NCBI RefSeq assembly: GCF_963678635.1
Contig: NC_087064.1
Location: forward strand, 43,397,159-43,461,158
DNA from: Symsagittifera roscoffensis
Lineage: Eukaryota > Xenacoelomorpha > Acoela > Convolutidae
Length of the DNA stretch: 64,000 bases
Reading direction: 5' to 3'
A program made the position numbers and the translations under genes. The notes below the pieces were generated by a model, which was given only the letters and a program-made list of their open reading frames with translations, did no database searches and had not been told where the DNA came from. Each line of letters starts with the position of its first letter. Position 1 is the first letter of the stretch. This document shows positions 42,718 through 55,300 of this stretch, one piece after another.

Positions 42718-45700
42718 TCAAAATAATTCTGAGCTTTCTAGACTCATAGGGCATGTGTCTTTCATAACTTTCTTGAGTAGACTGTTCTTGTGTGGTGTGA
42801 GTGCCTGTTTGACACCGAGGTATGATTGCATGTAGTGGAACATGGTGCAGTTCTCCCCCCTCCACTGCTGCATCAGTGTCTCCGACTCTGTCTGGTTCTC
42901 CCCATTCAGGGGACTGTATTTTTTGCAGCACAGAGACCCAGTCTCAAACCCTATTTATGCACAGAAAAGTCAGCTTTTAAATAATAAAAGATAGCCAATC
43001 TTTGGAACAATTGTTTTAAGTGTCCAGAAGATATCGAAAAAAAGGATTGGTTGTTCGAAAAATATCAACTTCCGAATTTCAAGGAAAAATCATCACGCAA
43101 AATACCGTAATTGGTACTAAAGACAGTTGTTCATTAATTGGTTAAATCATTTATACTTAACTATCCACTATATAACTAACTAAATTTTTAAGCTATAACT
43201 TTGTCAAGAACATTGACGAATTAAGGTGAGACTTATCATTAAGGATAGATTACTAAGCAATCAACCACCAATGAACGCTTAGTAAAGTGCCCCTTAACAA
43301 AAGTCTTTTTATCTCACGCACAACTCAGTTCACTGCCTACCCATACGAAGCGCCCATGGATCATAATCGGTTATTTTGTCATTATATGGTCAGTATCTAT
43401 AAAGTTACAAAAAATTGTTCATAACCGAATTTTGTCAATATTATACATTATAATCGATTATGATAAAGCAAGTAAGTCCATTTATCCACGAAGAAAGGGA
43501 ATAACTTCTCAATGGACTTTTTTGAGAAGTTATTCATCATGAATTATACAACTTCCGAATTTCAAGGAAAAATTATCACGCAAAATACCGTGTTATGGAG
43601 CAGTACCCGTATTAGTACTTTTATTGGCCTCTATTGATGCCTAAGTACTAGCTGTTGTGAGTTCTACTTGGTTGGTGCTGTAGTATTGCAAATACTACCC
43701 GGAGATAAAAGTCTTTTCGAACCAACCCGCAGCAGATTTATGCCAGCATTTGTTGGTAGCTTTATGTAGCCTTTTAAATTCATGGTACCATAGTCTTTTA
43801 AGCAACGCAAATTATTGTTGGTGGCTGTATGCAGCTTTTGAGACTCTTATGATTCGCTCCTCAAATGTTGGCAAAATATCAATTTGGTAGTTTGAAATCC
43901 ACAACACGCAGGCATTTAAACCCTTAATTAAAACAATTTTCCGACGAAGCAACACATTGAAAATTGAACGGCATAATTATAATGATTGTTTACATAAACT
44001 TTTACATCCCTAAAATCAGATGAACATTTTCTTAACCAAAACTGTGAACATGGATCGGTTCAGGGGATTAAAACCGAAGAGAAATTAATCCACTTATCTT
44101 TTTGAATTTTATACAGCTTGTAATTTGTCTTTAATTTTCCTTTTCTTCGATATTTCATTTTGATTTGATTCTAATTCAAATTTTTTCTATTTCTTATCAA
44201 AAAATGAAACAAAAATTGCTGGTTATGACAAAAATTAATTACAAAATTTATTTATTCTTTTCTTACAACTTTTACAATTTTCTATTCGTTCATATTTGCA
44301 TCTGGTAAAAATCAACTTAAAGTGTATGGCTGTATGATTTGTTAATTATATAACAATCAGGATGAAACTGGGAGGTAAAATTTATTTCTCCATTTTTCAT
44401 CCTGGCGGGTTTGCAAGCAACACAAAAAATACTAAGGTTTGATGTTAATAAGAAACAAAAATCAACCATACTTAGCTTGTGTATGCAACAAGTTTTTCGC
44501 ATAATCATCTTCTGTCTGTAATAAGCAGAAAACAGAATTGTGACAGGATGTTTGACAACAAAGTTTGAGTCGGTTATGAACTGTAAAAACTCTCAGTTTA
44601 AGTACACAAATTCACAATCAGAAGAGGAAGAAGCTAGCATGTTGTCCCTGCAGTTTTGACCAGCAAAACCCAATCAATCAATTTGGAATATAATTGCAAC
44701 CTGGAGTCGATGATGATGAATACTACGAAAATCAGTGACAAAAAGGATGAAGGAAAAACTCTAAAAACAATTGAAAGGAAACGCATGATTCAAACTATTT
44801 CACTTTGTTTTTTAAAGATTTGATTTCATCATTTGATGTGAGTTGTAGTATTGCAAATACAACACGGAGATAAAAGTATATTGTTCTATTTAAAGTCTTT
44901 TAAATACTTGTCCGATTTGTTTTCATTCTTTCCTTTTAGTATACTCAAGGTTTTTCCACAGACTATTTTGTCGGATATCATAGAAAAAGTTTGTCGCCAT
45001 AAAGGCTGACCGGTTAAAATGTTCTGCTTTGAAAAGCAGACATTAAAGCGATAAACACCCGGTCTTTGGAGCCTTAGTAAGACACAAAAAAATAAAACAT
45101 CTGCAAAATTAGAGACGGAATGAATAACGGTTTTTTAATATCAAAAACTTGAAAGACGAGACTATTGAAAACTTTCCAAACACCTGGAAGATGAAAGATA
45201 TACGATGAAACAAAGTCTATGAAGATTAGAATTAGACAAAGGTACTTTGAAGCATTCTTGCATTAAGATTGGACATGTCTAAAATCTTCTTAATTTTTTA
45301 TTCCACTCTCATTTCAGCTCGATCAGTCGAGTTAACATTTTCCGGAATAATTTTATTTCTTTCTTTGTTTTCTTTTTATTTTATAAACTTATTAAAGTAC
45401 GATCTTAAAATTATTTTTTTAACTTCCCAAAAACATGCAGCAGCACGGATCTAAACAAACTGATGACCCAATACTCTGAGAAGCATTAGGTGGACAAAAT
45501 AATCAGAAATCTAGGCGCGGACTACAGTCAAACTAAGTGTTAGTTTAAATGTAAAAAACTAGATTTTGACCTCATCCTCATTGGTACTAAAGACAGTTGT
45601 TCATTAATTGGTTAAATCATTTGTACTTAACTATCCACTATATAAAATTATACTTTTTTCTAACTAAATTTTTAAGCTAAAACTTTGTCAAGAACATTGA

Positions 45701-46303
45701 CGAATTAAGGTGAGACTTATCATTTAGGATAGATTACTAAGCAATCAACCAGCAATGAACGCTTAGTAAAGTGCCCCTTAACAAAAGTCTTTTTATCTCA
45801 CGCACAACTCAGTTCACTGCCTACCCACACGAAGCGCCCATGGATCACAATCGGTTATTTTGTCATTATATGGTCAGTATCTATAAAATTACAAAAAATT
45901 GTTCATAACCGATTTTTGTCAATATAATACATTATAATCGATTATAATAAAGCAAGTAAGTCCTTTATCCACGAAGAAAAGGAAGAACTTCTCAATGGAC
46001 TTTTTTGAGAAGTTATTCATCATGAATTATACAACTTTTCTTAAATTATCTCATTTTATATTTATTAAGTTGCTATGTCTTACACTTCATAAATTGTTGC
46101 ATTTCACATTAGAAACTTGAGTTTTTTTTACTCTACTTTTTCAATTCATTGCAGTTTAACACTTTATTTCACTGTTTTTTAACCAAAAACGCCACCTGCA
46201 GGGGGATGATATTTGAACGGGTGTAGGGGAAATTTTAGTGGTAGAATTGAGAGGTTGAGTGGTTGAACCTACCACTCTCTCTCTCTCTCTCTCCCTCTCT
46301 CTC

Positions 46304-46361
<58 letters not shown>

Positions 46362-49300
46362 TGCATCCCCAGTTCGCAAAATTTCTGCAAAATTTTATAA
46401 AAGTAATCGAATTTAGTTCCAAAAAAAACTGGATTATAGTCAATCAAAATTGATTATCATGGATTTTCTGTCAAAAATAATCATTTATAATGGCTGATAC
46501 CGGCAAAATAATCGATTTCCGTGCCAAAAATAATGGATTATGATAGCATAAACAATAAGTATCTTCACGTACCGTACACTTTGAAACTGCTGCAGTTCAG
46601 CACGTGACGTCGAACAGTATGCGTGTCAAGAGCCAGTCTTTTTCTCTCCTTGAGACATGTCTTTTCTATCAGGCCTCCGAATACTCCGAACACTGTGTCG
46701 TACTGTCGGAACATGTATTGCTCCTGGGATATATTCATGGCTACCCATAACAGAGGGTGCCCAGGTCTAGACGATCCAATGACTGAATTTGCTTTAAAAA
46801 AATGCACAGAGACTATAGCGAGTTTACATTGAATTTGTTAAGCACTAAAGCATCGAAGCAGACGAGTGAAGCTTTGCTTGATGCTAATTTTTGCATTGGA
46901 ATCTTTCAAACATTGTCTTCCATTACTAGTTCTTATACTATTTTTTGGCTTTTGGACTTCAAGCTAGGACAAAAGCATCTATCTAACTGGTTTCACATGC
47001 TTTCGCTTTCATAGTACCTATAAAGTTTCATAAGAACTAGTGAATTGAGGAGAACGAAAGGCACGAGCTCACGTTCTGGAGTTCGTACCTTCAAACCCAC
47101 TGTTACCTATAGATATTAGATTGTTAAATGAGGCATAGCGCGTCAAAAACAAGAGAAATTCGTCAATTCAGAAGATCACTGTCCAGTTACCATCAAGTCA
47201 ATCATTGGTACTTACTTATAGCTCCCCCATCGGCCCTGGATACATAAAAGGGGGCGGGGTCGATCCTGCCTCTGGCGAGGATGTCGGTGTCCATGTAGAT
47301 GCCCCCGTACTTGTACAGGAGGGCCATGCGCAGGAAGTCACTCAAGTGCACGGCATAGTTATCCCTGCACAGTTAAAAACGATAACAACTAACTTTTTTT
47401 AAATGAAGAAATAAGAAATGCTTGTTGAAACATGTAACATTACGCGTGGAAACTTTTTGGAAAAGTTTTTTCGCTATCAAGGAAAATATTAAAATTAAAA
47501 AACATATTCCGAAATGTATTCAGAGGTTCAGATGCTCAGAAAATCTTCAGTGGTTATCAATGGTTATTTCGTGCCTACTTATGGCTATTTAATACCAAGA
47601 AAAATATAAGTTTTTTTATGCCGGGCTATATGCTTTTTTTTTGAAATACGATAAGCTCTAAGAACAATAATAACGCAACTTATTCATAAGTTAATTCAAT
47701 ACCTTCAAAAATGTCTACTATTAAGTCCGAGGCAAATCTTTAAAAAAATTCTTTTCAAAAGAAGTAAAACGGCGAGCTCACCATTCAAAGAGTGGACCAT
47801 ATCTGTATGTGTAGTTTGCCACTGGGGTGTTCCGCAGGATATCTTCTGGTACCAGTTTCTGAAACCGAACATTTTCAAACTTTGCTCGCAGTTTTCTTGT
47901 CAGCTCATCACTGGAGCTGTTCTTCTCGTCATAGCCCGCGATCAGAACCCTAGATTATATAATTGATTGAAGTTTCTAGAAATGAAAACGAAAAATATAT
48001 ATCGGTTAAATTTAAAACTATTCAGAAAATGACTATTAATTTTGTCTACAATTGGGTTATGTCGGAAAAAACGCTAATTTATCTGAGGTCGGTTACAGAA
48101 TTCATTATTTTCTTAAATTTCTCAAGGATTCGCATTGGAGATAAAACTTGTACTGTCTAATAAAAATAGGTAAGTCTTTGTTGCTACCTAATTTTCATCA
48201 TTGAGGACCACACCTCGTTGAGGCGGAATTTTCATTACGTGATTGTTTTGAGTTTGGAAGAAGGCTAAGGAATATTTATGCTTGCAGTGGTTTTTTTAAT
48301 TCATGATAATTTTGGCAATCGAAATCACAGTCTTCGACAAAACTTTATGCCACAATGAAGATATCGACGGTTTATTGTTTAACTAAGCTATGGCTATCTT
48401 ACAAGAGGTCACGTTCGAAAATGCAGCGCATCATATGATTGCTGACACCATCAATACCGATGCGCCACAACGCCAATGTTGCAAAAGTGTGTTCAACCGA
48501 AAGGGCTGTTTTCGAACTCAGATTTTGGGCTGAACAACATCCGTAGGTTGAGCTCTGTTCCACATACCTCCCCCCATGTTTGAATTTTAGTTTTGAAAAC
48601 CTATTTTTATGTTGTCATAATGGAATGAAATTTTGGCTCTTTTCCTTTCCCCCCACCTCACGTAAGCATCAATGTTTTGACGTAACGAGGGGTTTTAAAA
48701 GGTTAGATGCGAGGACAACCAAATATGATTGTAATAGCCTAATTAGCCCGCATGCCAAAATTTTGTAACATTCTGACAATCAGAACAGATAAATTACTGG
48801 TGAAAATTCGTTGTTGGGTGGAAGAAGAAGAAGCCAAAATATTGCGTGGTGAACAAACTAACTATTGTGAACAGATTTTTTCTTCAAATCTTACACCGTA
48901 GTAAGCTATTCAAATATTGGTTTCTTATTTCTTACTAATTTTTACTGTGTTTTCATGCAGAATAATTACAAAATAATCCATTATACTTCATTTCTCTCAT
49001 GAAACAATATTTTGATAGAAAAAGGTATTAAAATCTATTATGATAGATTATAATAGATTATAAGAGATTATAAAAGATTATGAAAGATTAAAAGAGATTT
49101 TCAGAAATCGGCTATGTTTTTTTATGTTGTCACCAAAAATGTTGTCACTCAGTAAAGAGAGAAAATAATTGTTTATAATGGATTTTTATCGTCAGTCTCC
49201 ATAAATTTCAAAAAAGAGAGAATAATCGATTAAAAATGGATTATATTGCTACTATTTTTTGAAGCAAAAAAAAATATAATCGATTATAATCGATTACTTA

Positions 49301-52300
49301 TTGAAAAATTATTTCTGAAAACTTTTTGAATTACAATCCATTTGTAACCTTACCAACTGGCGAGCACATTTTTTCAGGAAATCGACCCCGTGCATACCCG
49401 AAGAGCTCCCCCTCTGTTTTATTTTGAGATATCCATGTTTGGTGACGCACCCTTTGACCTTTGGCGCCAATAAAAACTAAATTTGAGGGGGAGCGCGTGC
49501 CAATAAACGCGATTTTTTGGTTACATTTTTCCAAAAATGACCAAAAAAGCCAATTTTGGCCAGTTTCTTCAACAATTCGCCTGCGGCGCACAAAGTTTGG
49601 CCAAAACAGGGTCCTTTAACTGCTCTGGGAGAGCTTGGAAAATCTATTTGGTCGACCTAAAAAAAGGTCGATAAAATATGTGGAATTTTTTTGAAAATCC
49701 GCCTCCACCCTTCGAGAAAATCTCATATTCGCCACTGGTTTACTGATTTCTTACTCTTTAGTAATTTTTACTGTGTTTTCATGCAGAATATTTAAATTAT
49801 AATCCATTATACTTCGTTTTTCTCGTGAAACAATATTTTGATAGAAAAAGGTATTATAATCTATTATAATAGATTATAATAGATTATAAGAGATTATAAA
49901 AGATTATGAGAGATTATAAGAGATTTTCAGAAATTGGTTATATGTTTTTATGTTGTCACCAAAAATGTTATCATTAGAATGGATTATAAATCGTTTAAAG
50001 ATCTAAGACTGGCGTTTATAATTAAATATGTTTTTCCTAAAAGTACGATCATAGTTATAATACAATCAATTATTTTTTCTTTTTACTGAGTGGGGGCTAG
50101 GTTTAAACTGGTTCCAATTAATGTTGTCTGAAAAAGTTTTGGTTCTTGTTAGTTTTTGGTAAACTTGTTGATGAAAAAATTTCAAACCATGATACTGAAA
50201 GTTTTTTTTTTGTTCGGTTTCTTGAATATTGAGTTTGAGGCCAAATGCGTTTGCCTTTCTTGTTCTGAAAACTCTTTAGAATTGAAATTTAGACATTAGA
50301 AATTGTCTTTGATGCTGATTGAAGAAATGATATTTTTTCTAACAAGGACATGATGCTATTATAGTTTGTGGGTCAAATGTAAGTATATTGACGAAATGCC
50401 ATCATTTACATTCTTTTGTTTCGGAGGCTTTGTTGTTATGTGCACTGCTTGTTCGGGTGGTCAGGGGTTAGGTACCTATCTAATCACTAGTAGATGAGTG
50501 TCGTCTAAAATTAATTTGAGAACTTGATCAAAGTAACTTTGGATTTGCTTTTAAAGTGTTTCAGTGCTGTCTGTATTTAATGTAGTAATTATTCAAAATT
50601 GATTTTCATTTTTTTTTTTTGCGTGTCTGAAAAGTATAACTTTGTTTTTTGTCATATGGCCTGGGTCCTTCGATTTGCGATATCTGCATCATGTATTTGA
50701 TATATAAAAAATGCATTGATCTTCTCATTAATTTTGTTTTGTTTCAGGAAATTCAAACCTCATGTACTGGCTACTGGATAAAATTATTTTTGCAGGATAT
50801 TTGCTATAAAGTGTAACTGCCTTCTGTTCCTCTGAGTATTTGGTATTTTTCGAAGGCTGGGTTATTTTCACTACTTATCGAGTCGTTGCTTATTCTTTCC
50901 AATATTGCAAAAAGTGTTTCTGAGATAATTGCGAGAGCTAGAGATTGGCTTAAACAGCACATTTTCTGCGTGTGTATCCTGTTAACAATGAAAGTTTTCT
51001 AATTGTTCCGACTTTCGTAACAAAAGTAACGGAATATTTGTGCTCGGGATCGTTTTTTTAGACAAATTTTGACTTTTTAACTAGCCATTTTTGACGAGAT
51101 TTTTAAAATATCATTTAGAAAGTATTGTTGTCGTGAGCTTAAATTTCAAATGTATTTTACCTGTGATATTTTTTTGCAAAGTTATATGGGCTTAAAGATT
51201 GCCATTTAGGCCAATTTGGGACAAGTAACGTAAGATATTATTCGCGCTATTAACGCGTAAGCTGAGTTTTAAATCGTCCTAGAAAACGCTCGAAATTGGT
51301 TGAAAGAAGCTTATTTGACATAATTGATTTGTTACAAGGAGCAAACTTATCCGTTTATACTTTTTATGGCGTCTGGGGAATTGATTTCCACAAACACCTC
51401 AAATTTTTCTCTTTTCCTTTTTTTTTACATTGAATTTTTTCATGTAATTACTAGTGCGCAGACCCTAAAAGGCAGTCGGAACATTCGGGACTTTGCCTTG
51501 ATATGAGCAATCTTGTTTCGACTTTCATAACGAAATTAACGGAATATTTGTGCTGCGTTCGATTTTTAATTGTGCTGCGTTAGACAAATTTTGATTTTTA
51601 ATTAGATTTTTTTTTGATTTTTTTAAATCATTGCTTTCCTTTGCTTAAATTTGAAAAGATATTTCACTTGTGATTGTTTTTTGAAAAAAAATGGGGGTTC
51701 AAAGATTGCCATTTTGGCCAATTTGGGACAATTAACGCGCGATTTATTTCGCGCTATTAACGTGTGAGCGGAGATTTAATCCGGCTTAGAAATTGTTCCA
51801 AATTGGTTAAAGGAAGCTGCTTATTTACCATAATTTTTTGGTTTTGTTTTTAGCGAAATCTATCACTTTGTACTTTGTTTGGCGTGTGGGGGGGGGGGGG
51901 GTGATTATCGCAAAAAATCTAAAACTTTTTTTCTAATTTTTTTTTTCAAGTTATTACTGCTCCATAGACCTTAAAAGACAGTCGGAACATTCAGGGCTTC
52001 GCCCTAATACGAGTGTGTTTTTTAAAATTATTCTCGCTTGTAAACACCTGGAAAGCACTAAATAATAGTTTAATGGTGATTTCTCCTGTAATGGTATTAT
52101 AAAGAAACTCTAAATTTTAACATTAGGTTGTAAAATAACCTCACTTCAAAAGACATCATTAAAAATATTATATCAACCGGCGGCCGTTGTTTGGTGTGTT
52201 TTATATTTTTTTTATTATTGGAAAAATCAATTCTTATCTTCAACTTACATTGCAGTAGAAAACAGCCGATACAATAGTTTTTCTACGCTCGTGAAAATGC

Positions 52301-55300
52301 GAAGCATTCAAATTTTGAAAGATTTTGATTTGCATCGTTTCTATCCAAGTTAAATTTTTGCAGTTATTGTTTTGCAGATTAAAATGGTCCGGACGAAACT
52401 AAAAAAGTTTGAAAGTTTGGGTTAAGAATAGACAAAAAAATGGGTTAAGAATAGACAAAAAAAGAAGAAAACAAAAATTGGTTATAGTTTCACCGGAGTT
52501 AATATGGTTAATTTTTTTTTCGCAACCAAATTTTAGTAGTTAGGCTATCTCAAAAATAGGTTGTTTTGGCTTTTTGCGTCTTTTCATTCATTGTAATTCT
52601 TAAAATTGTAAATTGCAGATAATGGTAATTCTTAAAATACCAAAACAGAAAAGCAAATGCTCTAAATTGATGGATTGAATTGGGGAGGGTTCTCATGCTT
52701 GAAGGCCCGAATGCTTGAAAAATTTCAACCAATCAAAATCGCTAAGCATTTCTATTGGCTAAATGCCTGTCTCACAAAATCGAAGTCAATATTAACAGAA
52801 AATGTATTAAATCAGTGGAAAATAATCAAAAATATTACAAATTGCTGGTTACAACCCCAAAACAACTCAGATAATCATCAAGATTAATGAGGCCAAATCA
52901 TAATGATTCTTCAAAACTCATCTGCTTATTATCTAATCGGTCAATATTATCACTAATGGCCTGGATTTATTTTCTTACTTTGAGATTTTCGCGATTTATT
53001 TTGAAATTTTGAATACTCAATTCTGATTGGCTGAAAGTAAGCTAAAATTAATTTCAAGCATTCGGTCCTTCAAGCATGAGGGACGCCACCTATTGAATTG
53101 AACTACAACTGCAGTGCGTAGTCCAAGCAGCTCATGAAGCTAGCAAATGATGCGCTTTTAAGCTATTTAAGCGGAATAAGTACTTTGAAGCGAAATAAGT
53201 AAAAACCCGCCTTTTATTTCATCAGTAACTAAAACTATGCCGCGTCTTGTTGTTCCAAGTTTTGAAGGGTTTGCCTTGTTGGGGGTTCCTTTTTTATTTA
53301 GATCTATTTTACAAAAATCCGAAATCATTCCAAAATCGTTCCAAATTGAATTGATTGAGGCAAGTTAATTATTCCTATTAATTCCATTCACTATATTATC
53401 AGCCTAAGAATCATTTTGCTAATATTTATTTAACCAAAAGCTATTCCAGACCAACTAAAGGGCAGTCGGAACAATGACTGTTTGCCCTGATACGAAGAGT
53501 CTTGTTAGCTATATGGACTCTTTTTCCTTTTCTCCTTTTTAACAAGTAATTTTTGTATTCATATTGTCTGATTGTTACAAAACTTGGCATGTGGACTAAA
53601 TACCACATGCCAAATTTTGTAACAATCAGACAATATGAACACAAAAATTACTTATTAAAAAGAAAAAAAGCCTAAAAAGCATATTTATAAAATCTCTACT
53701 TAACTTTGTAAAACCCTTCGTTACACCATAAAATTGATGCTTATGTGAGGTCCTATAAAAGAAGAACTGAAAATTTAAGCATGCACGATTTTTGTACCAT
53801 GTATCGAAATGACCCCCCCCCCCTTCGCAAAAAGGGAGGTATAGCTAACAAGATCTAAGCTAATTTTATCAAAAGGAGCCTCTTACACAGCTCAACAAAG
53901 TTTTAGAAGGATAAAAATTGAACTGCGCAAAACATTTGAACTGTGCTTTGAGAATTGGTTGTTTATACTTCATCTATCCGTAAATTTTTTGAATTGTTTT
54001 GATAGAACCAGGCTGCTAAAGAGATCCCGCATTGGAGTTCCATAAATTAAAATCTAGTATAATTGAGTTTCCTTGTCAGTGTCCACAAACTTGAAAACAA
54101 ATCGATTATAATTAATTAGAAATGGATTATAATATTACTATTGTTCGAGGCAACAAAATCCTTTTTTCATCCATTATAATCAATTTTTTTTCTTTTTCGT
54201 GGACACTTACAATGAAACTATGTTATAATCTATTTTTTCCACTTTACTGAGATGCGAATTTCAACGCACATAAAGTCTTTTCTACGTTTTAAATTAAAGT
54301 TGGTTACGTTGGTTACTTGTTGTTCAATAGAATTTTTTTCTATCTAATTTTGATATTTTTGTTACTTTTTTATATTACTCAACATTACCCCCCTAGCATT
54401 TGCCCATTTAGAACAAACCCCCCTCTCCCCCCAACTTAATGTGTTCAGGTGGGGAGTGGATTCAGGTGTGGGGGGGTTCGGTTGGGGGAGGTGGTGGGTT
54501 CACGTGGGTGGGGGGTATGTGGTTTCAGGTGGGGGAGGGGGGTGGTATGTGGGTTTAGGTGGGGGAGGGGGGGTATGTGGGTTCAGGTGGGGGGGGGGGT
54601 ATGTGGGTTCAGGTGGGAGGGGGGGGTATGTGGGTTTAGGTGGGGGGGAGTTATTCAGGCGGGGGTGTTCAGGTGGGGAGGGGGTTGTTCAGGTGGGGGG
54701 TTCAGTGGGGGGGTTCACTGGGGGAGGGGAGTAAAGGGACAAAGGTTAGGGGGATTGAAGGGGAGCAAAGGGGCAAACGTTGGGGGGGGGAGCTCAACGG
54801 ACTTAGTGTACGGCCAGGCTGTACACTCGCTTTGCAAAGTTTCCGCATCAATCACTTGATAAAAGCTGAAATTCTTGCAAAATTTTGCACTACGCGCGAA
54901 ACAAAGGTTGTAAGGTCCCAAAGTGGAGCTTAGCTGAACCTTTTTGCAAATTGAGTTTAGGTTTAGAAATGGATTAGGCCGTACTTTCGCTTTGCAAAGT
55001 TTCCGCATAACTCATATGATAAGTGCAGAAATTCTTGCAAAAGTTTGCACGACGCGAAACAAAAATAAAATGGATAAAAATCCATTTTACGGTGATTTTC
55101 TACTTGTTATATAATCAATTATAATGGACTTCAAATGAGTTTATGCATGTTATTTTTGCGAGAAAAATGAATTTAAATCCATTTTCAGTCCAATTTTGGT
55201 TTCTGAGCGTAACATGGAAATCGATTATGCTTACAACAATTTAGACCACAAAAATCCCTTATAATCGATTTGTTTTCACTTTTCTTAATTGCGGGATAAT

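Larger units (their letters stand above)
42951..46572. other. Intron 4 of the glycosyltransferase gene
   Basis: Contains the pair of ~450-bp direct repeats (43113-43549 and 45581-46033) and a CT microsatellite. No internal gene seen. Confidence 0.6.

Noticed and set aside
43113..46035. The two ~440-bp direct repeats as LTRs of a small retrotransposon
   Set aside because: They do not begin TG or end CA, there is no primer site or polypurine tract next to them, and the 2-kb interior has no gag or pol remnant.
46156..46453. Arg/Glu- or Leu/Ser-rich proteins at 46.2-46.4 kb
   Set aside because: They are translations of the CT microsatellite.
54441..54933. Glycine-rich protein-like frames
   Set aside because: They come from the G-rich minisatellite. 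All three frames are open and there is no splice or start context.
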